From Monocercomonoides exilis (Eukaryota; Preaxostyla; Oxymonadida; Polymastigidae), in the NCBI GenBank assembly GCA_001643675.2, contig LSRY02000014.1, forward strand, positions 250,501 to 314,500: a DNA stretch of 64,000 bases, read 5' to 3'. The position numbers were made by a program, and so were the translations under genes. Every line of letters begins with the position of its first letter. Positions within the stretch are counted from its first letter, which is position 1. This document shows, piece by piece, positions 11,901-26,100 of this stretch. The notes below the pieces were generated by a model. The model had not been told where the DNA came from and did no database searches. It worked only from the letters and a program-made list of their open reading frames with translations.

Positions 11901-14900
11901 GAAGAAGAGGAAGAATTCGAAGAAGAAGAAGAAGAAGACGATGAACACATTAGATCCAACCCCATTGCTTGTACATGTCCATTGTCTGTCTCTGCATTCT
12001 CTGTATCCTCTGTCATCACAGAAGAAGGGAACAGAGAAGAAGAAGATGATGATGATGAAGACAATCCTTGTGAATTCCGCTGCAGGCTCTGAGTCTTCGG
12101 GAGGTTGCTGCTCCGATTCTCTGGCTCAGTTATGGCCATTGCTTTCAATGAGTCTATTTGTGAGAGTTTGAACAAAAGTGCATCTGTCTTCTGTTCTGAG
12201 TGTTTAGCTGTGCTGTCGGCAAAGTCAGCTGCCAAATGAGCAGACGACGCTGAAAGATTGGCTGGTGGCACAGAAGAGATGAGAAGAGGAGGCAGCTCAG
12301 CGGCAAAGTGGTCAGAGATGGAGGAAGGATTGGAGGAATAAGGAGACTTCTGTGAGTGTGGAGAAGAGATGCTGAGGGAGTGGTGCTGCTGGAGAGGAGT
12401 GCTGAAGGAGAGAGGAGGAGGAGCAGCGGGGGAAGGCAAGAGAGGACAGTCAGATGTGAGAGGAAGAGGGGAAAAGGGGGTGGATGAGGAAGGGGAAGTG
12501 GAGGAAGAAGAGTTAGTTGAAGAAGAGGAAGATGAAGATGAAGAGGAAGAAGAAGAAGAAGCATTCCAGTTATTATCAGGTGATGTCTTGTTTGCATACG
12601 GCAGGTCTCCTGATGTGAATGGTGCCTTAGTCTCCTGAGTGTGTGTGTCATGAACAGGAAGAGGGGATGAAAGCGACTGAACATGCGACGAAAAGTGTTT
12701 TTGAGGCAGTTCAGTTGTGAGTGAAGATTGATTGCTATGAGAATGCTGATGGTTATGTTGATGCTGATTATGTTGATGATGCTGATGATGATGATGGCTG
12801 TGTCTGCTGTGAGAGGACAGAGAAGCAAAGGAAGAGTCAAACAAAAGAGAGTTGTGGTCGCTTGGAGGAGAATACGAGTTGTGCTGGTGTTGAGAGTGTG
12901 AATGTCTGAGAGGCAAAGAAGTTAGCTGAGTGCCTGCCAGCTGCAGAGGATAAAGAAGAGAAGTATCTGAAGGCATAGAGGAGTTGTTCAAGTGACCAGA
13001 GCCAAAGGAAGGGAGGAGGGAAGAATTGGGAAGAAGAGAGGAAGGAGACGAGGAAGAGGAAGAGGAGGAAGGAGAATAAGAGGAAGAAGTAGGGAGTGAG
13101 TGTGGGTGAGAGCGAGGAGAGGAAGGCTGAGGAAGCAAAGGCAGATCAGATGAATGATGCGATGAATGTGAAGCGAACGAGATGAGGTTTGGCTTTGGTG
13201 GCTTTGCAGGCAGCGCACTTTGATGTCTGTTGGAAGAAGAAGAAGAGGAAGAAGAAGAAGATAAATTGAGAGAGGATGAATGGGAAACATTGTCTCTGTG
13301 TTGATAAAAGAGGGAAGATGAGTCAGCATCAGGAAGAAGTGGAATATTGGTTATTCGATTGTCAGCTGGAAATGGCCTTGGATTGGGAAGAAGTCCATCA
13401 ACATTAGCAGAATAGGAGGAGGAAGAAGAAGAAGAAGAGGAAGAAGAAGGAAAAGCTACTTGATTGTCTAAGTGATTTCTTGAAGAAGTGCCTTCTTCAG
13501 AAGAGAATGGAGAGTGTTTGTCCAATTGGGAGGAAGAAGAGACAGAATGTTGTGAATGAGGCGAAGAATAAGACGTGTGGAGAGAAGAGCTTGGCATAGA
13601 CAGATGCAGCCCAGCATTCTGAAGCAGAGAGGAAGAGGAAGAAGGGGAGGCGGTTGAGAAGGAAGTGGTTGTAGAAGGTGAAGAAGTCGAAGAAGAAGAG
13701 CGTGAATATGATTGAGGCTGTTTTTGAGTGGATGGCTGAAGCTGATAGTCAAACTCATCATTTTCTCCTTCGCCAAAGAGAAAGGAAGGGAAAGAGGAAG
13801 GCGCTGGTATGAAAGTGGAGGAAAGAGAGGAAGAATAAGAGGACGTGAGAGAGGTGGGTGCGTGTGGTGTTGAAGAAGGGCGCGAAATGGGTCGAGATGA
13901 ATTAGTAGCAGAAGAAGCAGAGGAAGAGGAGGAGGAAGAGGAAGAATTTAATTGTGCAGACACAGTGGCAGTGGTAGTTAGAGAAGGAACAGCAAACATG
14001 GAATCGTAGGGAGAGTTAGTTTCTGCAGATGGGATTGGAAGAGGAGAGGGGAGAGAAGAGGAAGGAATGGAAGCAGAGGCAGGCGATGAGAAGGAAGGAG
14101 AAGAAGAAGCAGTCTGCCTGCAATGCGATGGGATTGAGAGGATTTGTGTGGAGTGTGGTGGCGGCGAGTGTGCTGGGTCCTGCTGCTTATAGCCAGGTGA
14201 TAGGACAAATGGAGAAACAGGGGAATAAGCAGAAATTGAGTTGGCTGAATAAGAAGGAGAGGCAGAAGTATTTTGGGGAAGAGAAGTTGTTGATGAGTTC
14301 ATCTTTGAACTCTCCAAAGAGAGCGAATCAAAACCTTTTAAAGTTGTGCTGCGGTTGTCAAACCCTTCAAAGTTTTGCTTTTGTTGCAAAGAATCAATCC
14401 GTTGGCTTTGCATTTGACTTGCATTTTGCAAGGTAGTTGATTGAGTTGGCTGTTGCAGATTTGTTGGCAATGAAGATGTTTGCTTATGTGGTGGTGCTGA
14501 AGATGTCAAGGAAAAAGAGGAGGAATTAATGCTTTGATGCGATGAAGGGGACATCTGCTTTAATCCTAAATTTTCAATTAATCCAGAATCAAAAATATCA
14601 TTTTGAACGTTTTGGTCAAATAGCCCAGAACTTTCAAATGGAGACGATGGAAATGATGGGGATGCAAAAGATGATGAAAATGAAGAATGAGAAAGTGGAA
14701 ACTCACTGATGAGAAGGGGTTTATCAGATGGCAAAGATGGAGGGATTCCACTCTTTGATTCAAGTTTAACTGGGATATTATTTTCTGTATCCATTGTTGT
14801 CAAAGAAGGAGTTGTTAACGGCTCGTTGCGAATTGATATCTCATGTGGAGTTGCTTCAGATGTCTTGTATAACTGGGATTTTGTTGGAGACATCGAGGTT

Positions 14901-15286
14901 GTTATATCGAATGATGGTTCAAGAAAAATACTGGATCCAAAAACTGGATCGAGCTGAGAATAAACTGCTTGAAAACTATCAGAAGGAGAAGCAATGCTGT
15001 CAACATTTGGAGGCGATAAATGAATCGGTAAATTTGCTGAAGGAAAAGGAGAAGAGGATGATGTTTCCAGTGATACAAGCTGAGGTTGAGGTTGCTCATC
15101 TTTACAAATATTTAAGAAGTTAATGTAATGAATAAATCGACGGATTTTATCATCATAATATGTTAAAAATTTATCAACAATAAATTCAATATCAAAAAAT
15201 AAGTTCTTCACACTTGTGTCTTCCGTTTGGTTTTGAAGCTCAACTTGCTGGGAATTTGTAGAAAACTGTACGTCTACATTTTCCAT
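6815..15286 (-). CDS. Giant serine-rich protein with three C-terminal CCHC zinc knuckles
   Basis: Uninterrupted 8.5-kb frame from the ATG at 15286-15284 (MENVDVQFS) to TAG at 6817-6815: 2,823 residues. The upstream codon TTG is not a sensible start. Only two parts look folded: an N-terminal ~70-residue helical stretch (NLFFDIEFIVDKFLTYYDDK) and three zinc knuckles in the last 70 residues (CYHCGERGHQFKNC, CFRCGRKGHTSKEC, CFLCGQVGHISRDC; all CX2CX4HX4C). Such knuckles normally bind single-stranded RNA or DNA. The middle is low complexity: poly-Ser tracts up to ~20 long, a His/Gln-rich stretch near 12,800, a Lys/Arg-rich patch (~11,740) and a Glu/Asp block (~10,640). It is probably an intrinsically disordered nucleic-acid-binding protein; nothing indicates a retrotransposon Gag. 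The poly-Ser codons are mainly TCT/TCC. Confidence 0.82.
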
Positions 15287-15537
15287 CAAAATAAAATTTA
15301 ATTTCTATCCCCTTGAAGTCCCAATAATAAAAAATTGATATTTGCTGAGATCTTTAACCCATCACTCCAAGGAATATTCCCACCATTTAAAATATAGACA
15401 AAGTTTTGGAAACTCATATTTCATTGTAAAAAAAACAATCATTTACATATTAAATGTATCAAAACACTCAAAGAATTAAAAAAGCTTTTTCAAAAAATAA
15501 AAAAAATTTTTATAAATGGAATATACACCAATTTACA
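15287..15537. other. Intergenic, AT-rich
   Basis: About 250 bp separating two same-strand genes, with A runs near 15430-15510. It presumably holds the zinc-knuckle gene's promoter and the WDR7-like gene's 3' end. No other feature seen. Confidence 0.55.
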
Positions 15538-18500
15538 TCATTTCGATAAAACAAAATAATCTACAAACTCTTCAAAACCAGGATCAATACCCAATCTCCT
15601 CTCTCTCTCTCCTCTGTCAGCAGATCTATTCGATCTAATTAAAATAAGAGTTTTATCTTCCCAGCACAGCCTCGCCTCCATCAGCGTGAAACTGCCATCA
15701 CCATTATTGTTTGACTGTTCTGTCTTCAGCTTCTTCACCCCCACGTCTCTCACTTTAAACACCTGTGTCGGCTTCTGTGCACTCACCAGCGACAAAAGCC
15801 CACCAAAGCCGACTTTCCAGACAGATATTTCGAACTCGTCTGCACAAAACGCAGCGCACAGCTTGCCATCGGGTGACATGGCGATGCAAGTGATGGGAGA
15901 AGAATGGTAGGTTAATGTCTTCTCTTTGTTGGCGTGTGAAAGCGACCACACTTCGATGCTGCCGTTTGCCAGCCCTATCACCACACGCTGCTCTCCTGTG
16001 CTTGCTTTCTTCTCATTCGATGCTTGTATTCTGTCTGAAACAGACTGAAACGATGAGAATTCATTTTGCCTATTGGAAGCATAACCAGAAGATGTGCTAT
16101 TGGAAGCAGAGGATGAGGAAAGGTGTTGAGAAGAAGGAGAATACGACAAAAGAGACAAGGAAGCAGAAGAGTCACGTCTTGTAATAGAAGAAGATGTTGT
16201 TTGCGAAGGAGAGCTCGAACTATGTGGATAATTAGCAGCAGCAGAAGAAGAGGAAGAGAAGGAAGAGGAAGAAGAAGAAGCAGAAGAGCTTCCAGCAATT
16301 GCAATGGCAGATGAGCGTATAAGCAGAGCAGACAAGATAGCAGACACGTTGGAAGAGAGCGGAATACGAAATGAGGGGGACTCAGGAGACAGAAGAAGGC
16401 AGATGAGCTTCATGAACATGGGGAGAAGGAAATAGAGCTGAGAGGGAGAAGGTCCGTCTTCGATCCACAGGCAGACGATGTTGCTGACACGAGAGGCGAC
16501 AGAAAGGGCGTCTGTGGGCGAGATGGAAGGAGGAGAGAAGAGGAAGAGGAGGACAGAGGAAGAGTGAGGAGAGGAAGGGCTGCTGTGGGTGGAGGGGGTG
16601 CAGAAGAGAGAGGATTGGGTGTGGGTGGAGGTGGAGAAGAGAGAAAGAGAAGAGGAAGAGGAAGAAGAAGAAGAAGAAGAAGAAGAAGTTGGGAAGAGAG
16701 GAGTGGCAGTTGAGGGATTTTTGATGTTTTCAACGATGCGAATGAGCGAAAGAAGCATAAATTGAGGGTCAGATGCAGCGACGGTGAAGAAAGCAGCGAG
16801 AGCAGAACGAGCAAGAGGTGTTTCTTCGAAGGAGATTTCTGTAACAACAGTTGAAGAAGAGGAAGAAGATGGAGGTTGCTGTGATTGCAGTGAAGCAGAG
16901 GCAGCAGCAGGAGAAGACGAAGCAGAAGAATTGGCATAAGCAGGAGAAGACAAGTGAGAGTGAGCAGGCGAAGGAGACGAAGAAGGATGTGGAGATCGAC
17001 CAGAAGAAGACGCAGGAGAGACAGAGCTGTTTGACTTGACTGGGTCTTCCTCTGCATCAGCCACCATCTCAGCCTCAAAGGATGCATCTTCCTCTGTTGT
17101 TGAAGCAGAAGCAGCACTTGCTGATGATAATGATGGCATTGATGATGATATCGTTGATGAAGATGCATTTGCTGCTCCTTTCTGACTGTCTCCGAATGCA
17201 AATCCATCTTCGACTGAGTCATCATCCGTGTCAATGGCAGACTCAGAGAAAGAGACAACTTTTTTGAGCGAGTGGTGGAAGAGCCAAGTGAGCAGCGTCT
17301 GCACAAGAGAAGGAGAAAGAAGAGGGCGGAAGAAAGAATAGCCATCGCAGATGATGTCGATGGCACAGATGACTGTGGAATCGTCTGTGTGGTGGGCGAT
17401 GATGAGAAGGAGAAGGAGCACGAAATGAGGGCGGAGAGGGTCGTTGCGAAGGAGAAGATGGGCCAAAGGAGAAAGAGAGGAGGAGGAGGAAGAATGGGCA
17501 GAGGAAAAGACAGTGGAGAAGAAGGAGGAAGAGGAAGAGGAGGAAGATGCTGAGTCGAGAGACGATGATGGAGATGATAAGAATGAAGCAGAATTCAATG
17601 AAGATGATGAAGAAGAAGAGGGCAAAGAAGAAGAAGCAGCAGCAAATGGAGCGTTAGCAGTGCGTTCAGTAAGTGCTAATCGAGTGATGATCTGCAGAAC
17701 CATGATCTGCTCCTTAGCAATGAACGATACAATGCGGGAGGGATCGACAAGAGAGAGGATGGGGTCAGAGACAAAATACTGAGAGAGAGGGGAGAGAGAA
17801 GGAGAGGAGGAGAAGGAGGCAGGGTCAGGGTGGATAAGCACGAGGAACGTCTGCTGGATGAGAGAGAGGGAAATTTCAGCGATTTTCTGTCTGTCAGAAA
17901 GAGAGGCCCTTGACAGCAGAGAAAGAGAGACTGCACGCGAGGCATGATGGAGGAACAAGGCACCTGTGCGGTTGTTTGGAGTGGAAAGAGAGGAAGAGGA
18001 AGAGGAAGAAGAAGAAGAAGATGACGAGGATGATGATGATCCAGAAGAGTTCTGAAGAGAAGAAGCAGAGGAAGAGGAAGAAGAGGAAGAAGATCCATAG
18101 CTTCCTCCACTAATTGAGCCAAAACTTGCACACAAATGATTATCTGTGTAAAGCGAAGGGAGAAGCGAGTCAAGCACAGCCGTCTGCGAAAGAGAAGGCA
18201 TCACAAAAGAAGGTGTCGAGGCAGCCATCAGCGAGTTGTACAGGATCTGCATTTGCCTCAGACAGAACCTGTTCCACTCACTCATCCACGCCTCGTTCTC
18301 GTTCTCTTCTGCTTCTCTCGCTGCATCGCTGATATACTCACCATCATCACTTTCAGCAATGCTGCCATCATAATTGCTATAGTTGCTGTTGTCCAACGAG
18401 CTGTCAGCTCCATCTCTCCTCATTTCTTTGCCCTCATACTCATCACAATACTCCAAATCATCTCCATCTCCCTTTCTGCTCTTCCCTTCTCCTCTCCTCT

Positions 18501-21500
18501 CCTCTCTCACTGCACAATCCTTCTCTCTTCCACACTCCACCTCCTTCTCTCCACACAGCATCGACGCCAGCAGTGCTGTCCCTCCTACAGTCAGCGCAGT
18601 TGACAAGGCAGGCGAGTGTGTGAATGCATTCACTCCATAAGATGCCCTGGGAAGAGTGATAGCAACACCTTGTGTAGTCACATTTCCGATGAGATAGCCA
18701 ATGGCTGGGATGGGTCTGCCAGGCAGGTTGAAGTGGGAGAGGATGTCTGCATCGTTTGAGGGGGTGAAGCCAAAGGGCATAAAAGCAGGAAGAAGAGAAA
18801 GAGCACGCAGAAGAATAGAGTCGGCATAGGAAACAGAGAGTGGAATGGGATTGATGAGAAATGGAGGAGGATGAGGGGGTGGAGGTACTGAAAGATGCTC
18901 TTCTTTCTCTAAAAGAGCAGAAAAAGCAGATGAATAAGAGGAATCCGATAAAACACTGTGGATAGAAAATGGCGTTGTTGATTCTGAAACTCTGTTGGAA
19001 GGCTCCTTTGCCAGTGGAGGTGAGGACGTTTCAAACACAGATTTCAACTCAGATGATTTCTGTGACACATCAGATTGATTGGATGAAGCACTTGCAGATG
19101 CTGAAGAAGCAGAAGATGCATTTGAAGGGTATTTTGTGAGGAGGACGGTTGTGGAGTCCTGAATAGACGGACTTTGCTTCTCTTTATCTGAAATTTGTGT
19201 TCTTTTGTTTCTCTGTTTTGAATACTTGCTGTTCTGAGCATCTTTTATCTGCTTTCTTTTCTCCTTCAGTTGTTTGTGGCAGTAATTTCTGATTGAACGA
19301 GAGTGAATGAGCGATGAAAGATGGCCCTTCCACGAGTCAGCCGCAGCCGACGACTCCAATGAGACGAAGTCTGTGTCAAAGAACATCCGAATCTGCAGCG
19401 AAAGAGGAAGGGTCACTGTTTCTGGGTGTGCTGGATCGAACACCTGTGAAGATGCACTGAGATAGGGAGAGGACGAATGAGTAGCAGACGATGGAGAGTG
19501 TATTTCATGAGGCAAATAGTATGAAGGATGGTTGAAATAGAAGATGTGCTTGGTGGATGGATACAAATAAGGCAGTGTGTTCATCGAAATGAAGGAGTCT
19601 TTGTATTGTTTGGATGATGACAGAAATGGAACAGCTGAGAAATACGATGTGTTTTTCCTTTGGTGCATCTTCATATACACAGCTGACCCCACAACTCCTT
19701 TGTTAATCTGCTTTTGCTCTTCATATTTGTGTTTGTGTCTTCTTATTCTCCTTCTTTGAGCATCTTCTGAATCATATCCATCATATTCACATGGACTGAG
19801 AGAACCAAAACGCTTGCTGTGTCTGTCGCTGATGCTCTGACCTTTCAATGGCTGGAATGTGCTTTGAACTGACAGATTGTGAGTGGATCTTCCATTCATG
19901 TTGCCTTCACTTGCTTCACTCATCTTGTCTGTCTGTACCAAACGAGGAGTAACTGCATAGCTGCTAATCTCATTCACTTGTGGCTGGTATTGCTGACTCT
20001 GCACTTCCTCATTCAACAGCATCTGCTGCTGCTGCTGAGACAGAATCATATCCCATTCACTCATCGGTCTGTGCTTCTGCGAGGCAAACGAGGTGAAGGC
20101 AGAGTGCAGAAGAGAAGCAAGTGCTGTTACGTCGATGACGAACAGGGGGAGGACAGTGCGTGTTGTGTGTGTGAAGGAAGGGAGAGAGAGCTGAAGATGA
20201 TGCAAAGGCAAGTTTGTGGTTGGAGTGATGCGGAGAGGGAATATACGAGAGGGTGGGTTGTATGAGAGAGAAAGAGAAGAGATGGGGGAGAGGATAAGAG
20301 ACGTGAGGGGAGACATTATGTATTTTTGGTTGGCATTTGTTGAATGTGCAGAAGAATACGAAGAGGATGAGGAAGAGGAAGAAGATGATGACGAAGACGA
20401 ATTTGAAGCAGATAGGGAAGCAGAAGAAGCAGACGAGATATTTGCCGAGTTTGGAGCAGAAACAGGAGTTCTTGTTGTGGATGAAGGAATAGGAGACAGG
20501 AAAAGGCGTTGGGGTGTTGAATAGGATGAGATGGTGATTGAATCAGAAGCATCAAGAGAGGCAGCAGAGACAAGAGAAGGCTTCAAGATCTGAGGGGAGT
20601 TGACAGAATATCGTGCCTGGGGCATCTTAAACAGCTGGTCTGAGGCAGATGATGGAGACTGGTCAGAAGATGAAGCAGACTGAGAAGATTGAGAAGATTG
20701 AGCAGAGATGAGAGAGGGAGATCTACCAAAGCCAGAGGAGGAAGGCACAGATGACAGCTGTTGTTGCGCTCCATTGGTATTTGTGTTTGTATTTGGAGTG
20801 GAAGAAGAGTTAGAAGAGGAAAGATCAATTGAATTGATCAGAGTTGCAGAAGATGGCATCAGTGGCTGAGGAGAAGAGAATGAGCTGTGTGTCATTGTTG
20901 AAAGTGTTGAGGCAGGTGCTGATTCTGGTGGCAGCTTCATCAGCAGACGCATTCCATCCTTTTCGAGCTTTTGCCCTTGTTTGTACTTTGTGAGGATGTA
21001 ATGTTTGATTGCCTCGCTCTGCCTCTCCTCCTCTTTCTCCTCTTCCAGTGCATCTTCCACCTCAATCACATTCTCCTCATTCAGCAGCTGCACAATTGTC
21101 GACAGCAAATCGTGTTTTGTGGTTGAAGGTGAGGCACATGTGGGTTCAAAAGCAGATGCCCCGCCAAGTTCAGGCTGAGGAATAGAGGCAAGGAGAGGGG
21201 AATACACAGAGAGAGAATGAGCAAAGAGGCGATAGAGGAAGAAGGGAGAGATGAAAGGAGAGAAAAAGATCTGTGAGGCAGCAGGAGGAGGAGGCTTTGG
21301 ATGAGAGGAAGAAGAAGAAGAAGAAGATGATGATGATGAGGAGGAGGAGGAAGAGGAAGAAGAAGAGGTAGAAGTGATAAGAGGAGAAAGGAGAGAAGCC
21401 AAAGCAGCAGTGGAAGAGTAAGGACGGCGGAGTGCTTGTATCAGTGCAGCAAACAGATTTGGAGAAGTGAGTGAAGAAGAAGAAGAAGAAGAAGAAGGAA

Positions 21501-23142
21501 ATTGAATAGTCTGAGAGAATGGATTGAGAAGAGGAGAAAAGAAAGTGGAGAGGGAGACATCCAATGTGGCAAATTGTGGGTGCAGATGCGACAGAACAGC
21601 TGCAGAAGAGGCGATTCCAGTGAAATGGAATGGAGAGAGGCTGGTTGTGTCAATGTTCTTCAGCAGTTTTGAGTGAGGATTAAAAGAATCATCTGAAAAA
21701 TAAGACTCAGCCGTTGTGTCGAAGGCAGCAAGCTCATTCAGAAGAGCAGCAACACCTGCATTGACTGCACCGGCAGAAGAGGAGGCATTCGAAAGAGAAG
21801 AAGAAAGAGCAACTGAAAGAGCAGTGGCTGCAGAGAGGATGATGCGGAAGAGGCGAGGTGAGTAAAGCTGGGCAGCGGAGCGAGGGGAGACAGTGAGATG
21901 TGACAGAAACAGCTCAAACAGTGTTTCTCTCTTCTCTTTGTCTCCACTGGGCATCAGCATCATGTTCAGAGAAGATTGCACAGAAGGCGCAGAAGAGGAA
22001 GATGTTGAGGCAGAAGAGGAAGCAGAAGAGGCAGACGAAGAGGCAGACGATGCAGCTGGCAATGCAACAGCACCTACTCCTTTCAAAGTGTCCTCTTTGA
22101 CTGCCCTCATCTTTCCCTGTGCATCAACAGCCTTCCCATCAGCGCCTTGATTCAATCCCATCGCATGGATAAGCATGCTGAACTTGTTCGTGTCTGGAGT
22201 GCTGCTCCATGCTTCCTCTCTCTTCTTCTCCTTCTCGTTGGCTGCTCTGCCCACACCAGCACGCGAGGCATAGTTTGTTGAACTGGCTCCACCGGCATCA
22301 AAATCTCTGTCGTATCCAATTCCTGCTGCTCCCAAAAGACCAGCAGCTCCAAAATGATCATACAGATCATAATCTGATTGATGAAAGAAATTAATTGAAT
22401 ATTAAGCATTTCGATGAATAAAGAAAAATACATGTTGAAAATATATGTCAATAAAATAAATATATCCATATAAGATATTGTTATAAATTAAAATAACTTT
22501 AATCAATCCACACCATAAATCCCAGCTGGCTCAGCAGGCATCCAGCTGTTCTGGCTGTTTCTGCTAATCAGCCTTATGTCTCTTGTGAGGGATATTCTTG
22601 CGCTCTCTTCGACAGCCTTTGTTGAGGCAATGAGCACGTCTGCTTTCTGTCTGCGTGTCAGCTGGTGCGACTGGAGGGAGAAGAGGATGCCGGTTGAGCC
22701 GCAAGTGATCTGTGTGACAGTCGCCTGGGAGGAAGGAGTGGATGAGAGAGAGGCAGAGGAGGAGGCAGAGGAGAATGGGTAGATGAGAGGAGAGGAAGAT
22801 GGCTGTGGGATGGATGAGGAAAGAGAAGAAGAAGAGGAGGAGGAGGAAGGCGTGTTGATGGCAGATGAAAGAGTAGAGGAAGACAAAGAGGCTGCAGTGG
22901 AAGACGAGGAAGGAGAGTTGATAGGCAGAAGATAAGAGCCAAAGGAAGAATTTGGTGAGAGAGAAAGAGGAAGAGAAGGAAGAGTAGGTGAAAGAGATGT
23001 GGTGAAGTGAATGAGAGAAGAGAGAACACGAGATGAGTGGACAGGTGTGGAGACAGAAGGAAGTGAAGACAGCTGAGCAGCAAGAGAAGCTGGTTGGTTG
23101 GATTTGTTGGAAAAGTTGTAAGAAGAAGAAGAAGAAGAAGAA

Positions 23143-23175
<33 letters not shown>

Positions 23176-26100
23176 GTAGGTGATACTGGTGATGATGATT
23201 TCAGATGAGAATGTGGCAGAAGAACGACATTTGATCCAATCTCTCCGTATTTGTTGGGAATTCTGTACATCGAATTCGACGAGTTCAAGTTCAATAAGCA
23301 GCTGAGGGTTGATTGTCTTGCAGCAGCCGAAGGACGATCCATCGAAGACGAAGAATACAACGTGGAAGGAGGTGAAGAAGGAGAAAAATTGGAGGAAGAG
23401 GCAGAATTCTGAAGATACAAGAGACGAAGAGCAAGAGCTGTTGAGGCATTGCGTGTGGAGCGGAAGGAGAGATTGAAGAGAGAAGCGGAAGATCTTGAAG
23501 GAGCAGAAGAGGAGGAGGAAGAGGATGAAACAAGAGGAAGAGGTTTAGTTGACAAAGCACGGACAAGAAAAGAAGACAGAAATGAGATGTGTCTTGAAGA
23601 TGAAATAGATTGTATGGATTGACTGAATGAAGAAGTCTTTTTCGAGTCTTTGGAAAACTGTTTCTTTGCTTCCTTTTTCACTTCTTTTGCATTTGCGTTT
23701 GAGACTGTTGGCGTTTTGATGGCTGACAAGGTTGCAGTTGTTATAGAAGGCAGTGGGGCTAACAAGAGATGAAGATTGGCTGATACATCTTCTGCACGAA
23801 GATCTAAATCAACTTCTGAATTTTCATCTTCTTGTTGACTTTCTTCTTCACTAGGTAAGCCTTCATTGCTCAAAGACAATTTTGATAGAATTGGAGAACG
23901 AGAAGCAGTGTAATCTTTGCCTTTTTGTGTCTTTTCATCAGCTTTTTCATTATTTTTCTCTGTTGAATAATCATTCTTTGAAAGAGTATGAGCATCAGTC
24001 AGAGAACGAGACAGTTTCACTTCAGGAGAATACAACGAAGGCGGTGGAATTGGGCGGAGCGAATGAGAAGAAGCATCAGATGAGAAGCTTCTTGTTAAAA
24101 ATGGGGAAGACGAAGGATAAGGGTTATTGAGTGTTGGTGAGGCAGCAGTGGGGAAAGGTGACTTTGCTGTTTGCTCACTCGACAAATGATGACGATTGCT
24201 ATCTCTGTCAACATCATGAGAAGATTCTCTGTTTTCATCAAGAACTTCTGGCTGCTCTGTTCTGTTTGATCTGTCTTTGAGACTAAACTTACTTCCCTCA
24301 GCACTCTCACTCTCTGACTTGTATGCAAATGAAGCATCAGCACTGGAAGAGCGAGAAGTGAAAGTTGATCCCATCTTCTGCGATGTGTCTGAGGCAACCA
24401 TCGCATCGAGCATCTTGTTTGAGACAGAAGACATATCGCCCTGTGTCATCAGCAGCATCAGCGCCATGTCCATCTCTTTCTCTTTCTCTTCTTCAATGGC
24501 TTCTCTAAGATCATCCACAAACTCTTCTTCGTCGTCTTCTGCTTCTTCCTCCTCGCTTCCATCTTCTGATCCTTCTTTCTCATTCTCTGAATGAACATCC
24601 TTTTTGTTTGAAATTCGACTTTCAGCAGATTTTTGTGTATTTTCATCTTCTCCTTCATTTCTCTTCTCTTGTTTCATTTCTTCATCATCTGAATTCAATG
24701 TTTTATGTTTAGTTGATTGCGACTCAATAGCCAAATCAACAGAAGCAGGCGTATTTTTCTTTGCAGACGCCTCAGAAAATGAAGCACCAAGTTGAGAAGG
24801 TGAAACAGCAGCCGCTGCATCAGAAGAAGACGATGTTTTGTTGTAATTCAAGATTGCTGATAAATTGTGGTTTTGTTCTATTTCATTTCCTTCTCTGTCT
24901 CTCTTCTTTTTCTTCCCTTTCCTTTTTTCATCCCTTTTGTGATGCATCTTCTTTCCTTTCTCCTTCTTCTCCTTGCTATTCCTCCTCCTTCTCCTTTCTT
25001 TCCTCTCTCTCCTCTCTTCTCCTTTCCTCCTGGCAGCCATAATCCATCTCGTCACAGTGTCACTCACATCTGCTGACTCCATCCCCAATGCCACAATCAT
25101 CATCTCATTCTCCCACTTGTTCCACCACAGCTCTCTCCCCACACTCTCCATCTGAAACGGCCGCAGCAGAAAGTTCCGCATCATCGTCCATCCTCCATTC
25201 ACCATTGATTCTCTTGTGCTGCACATCCACAGAGGAAGAGGGTGGAGAGAGAGAAGAGGGACAAACAGATTGGACGGAAAGAGAGAGAAGAGAAACGACT
25301 GTGCAGGAGACACTGAAGAAGAGCCAAAGGCAAGACTGGAGGTAAATGAAGGAGGCAAAGATGAAATATACTCTGTGATCAGATTGCCTTTCTTCTTTGG
25401 ATGAGAGCCAATGAAGCTTCGGGCGATTGCGTTGTTCAATGTGGAGCGGTGGAATAGCAACTCATCTGCATCCAATCCGTGTTCAGACACAAAGGAGAGG
25501 GTGTGTGTGGAGTGAGAGAAACGAGATGGGAAAGGCTGTTTGTGGTTTGGCCCAAGCAGAAAAGTGAGTGGAGAAATGGAGGGAGTGGAGGAGAGATTGG
25601 GGCTGATGGCAGCAGGAGTGTGGGGGACGATCAACGAGACAGTGTAGAGAGTGGTGAAGGGGACGTACATGGCAGTTGCTGGAAGAGATGTGGAAGAAGA
25701 AGATGAGGAAGAAGAAGAGGAGGAGGAAGAAGAAGAAGAAAATGATGCTGGCACATTCATAGAAGATCCAAGGGAAGTGGAGAGAGGGAATCTCTGTGGC
25801 ATCGACAGAGCAGAGGGAGAAATGCTGACACCAGAAGGAGGAGAATGGAGGAAAGGGGCAGAAGGAGTGGGGAAGGAAATGGATGAAAGAGGAGATGCAA
25901 ATGGAGAAGGAATAATCGGACGGGGGCTGGAAAGAGAAAAGCGAGTGGATGGCTTCAAAGGGAAAGAGGATTGAGCCAATGCAGAAGAAGAAGACGATGA
26001 TGATGATGATGGTTCTTGCTTTGAGACAGAAGGTGGAGGAGATGTTGGATCAACTGCTGTTTCAGATGAAAAAGGATCCTTTTCCTTTTTCTCTTTCTCT

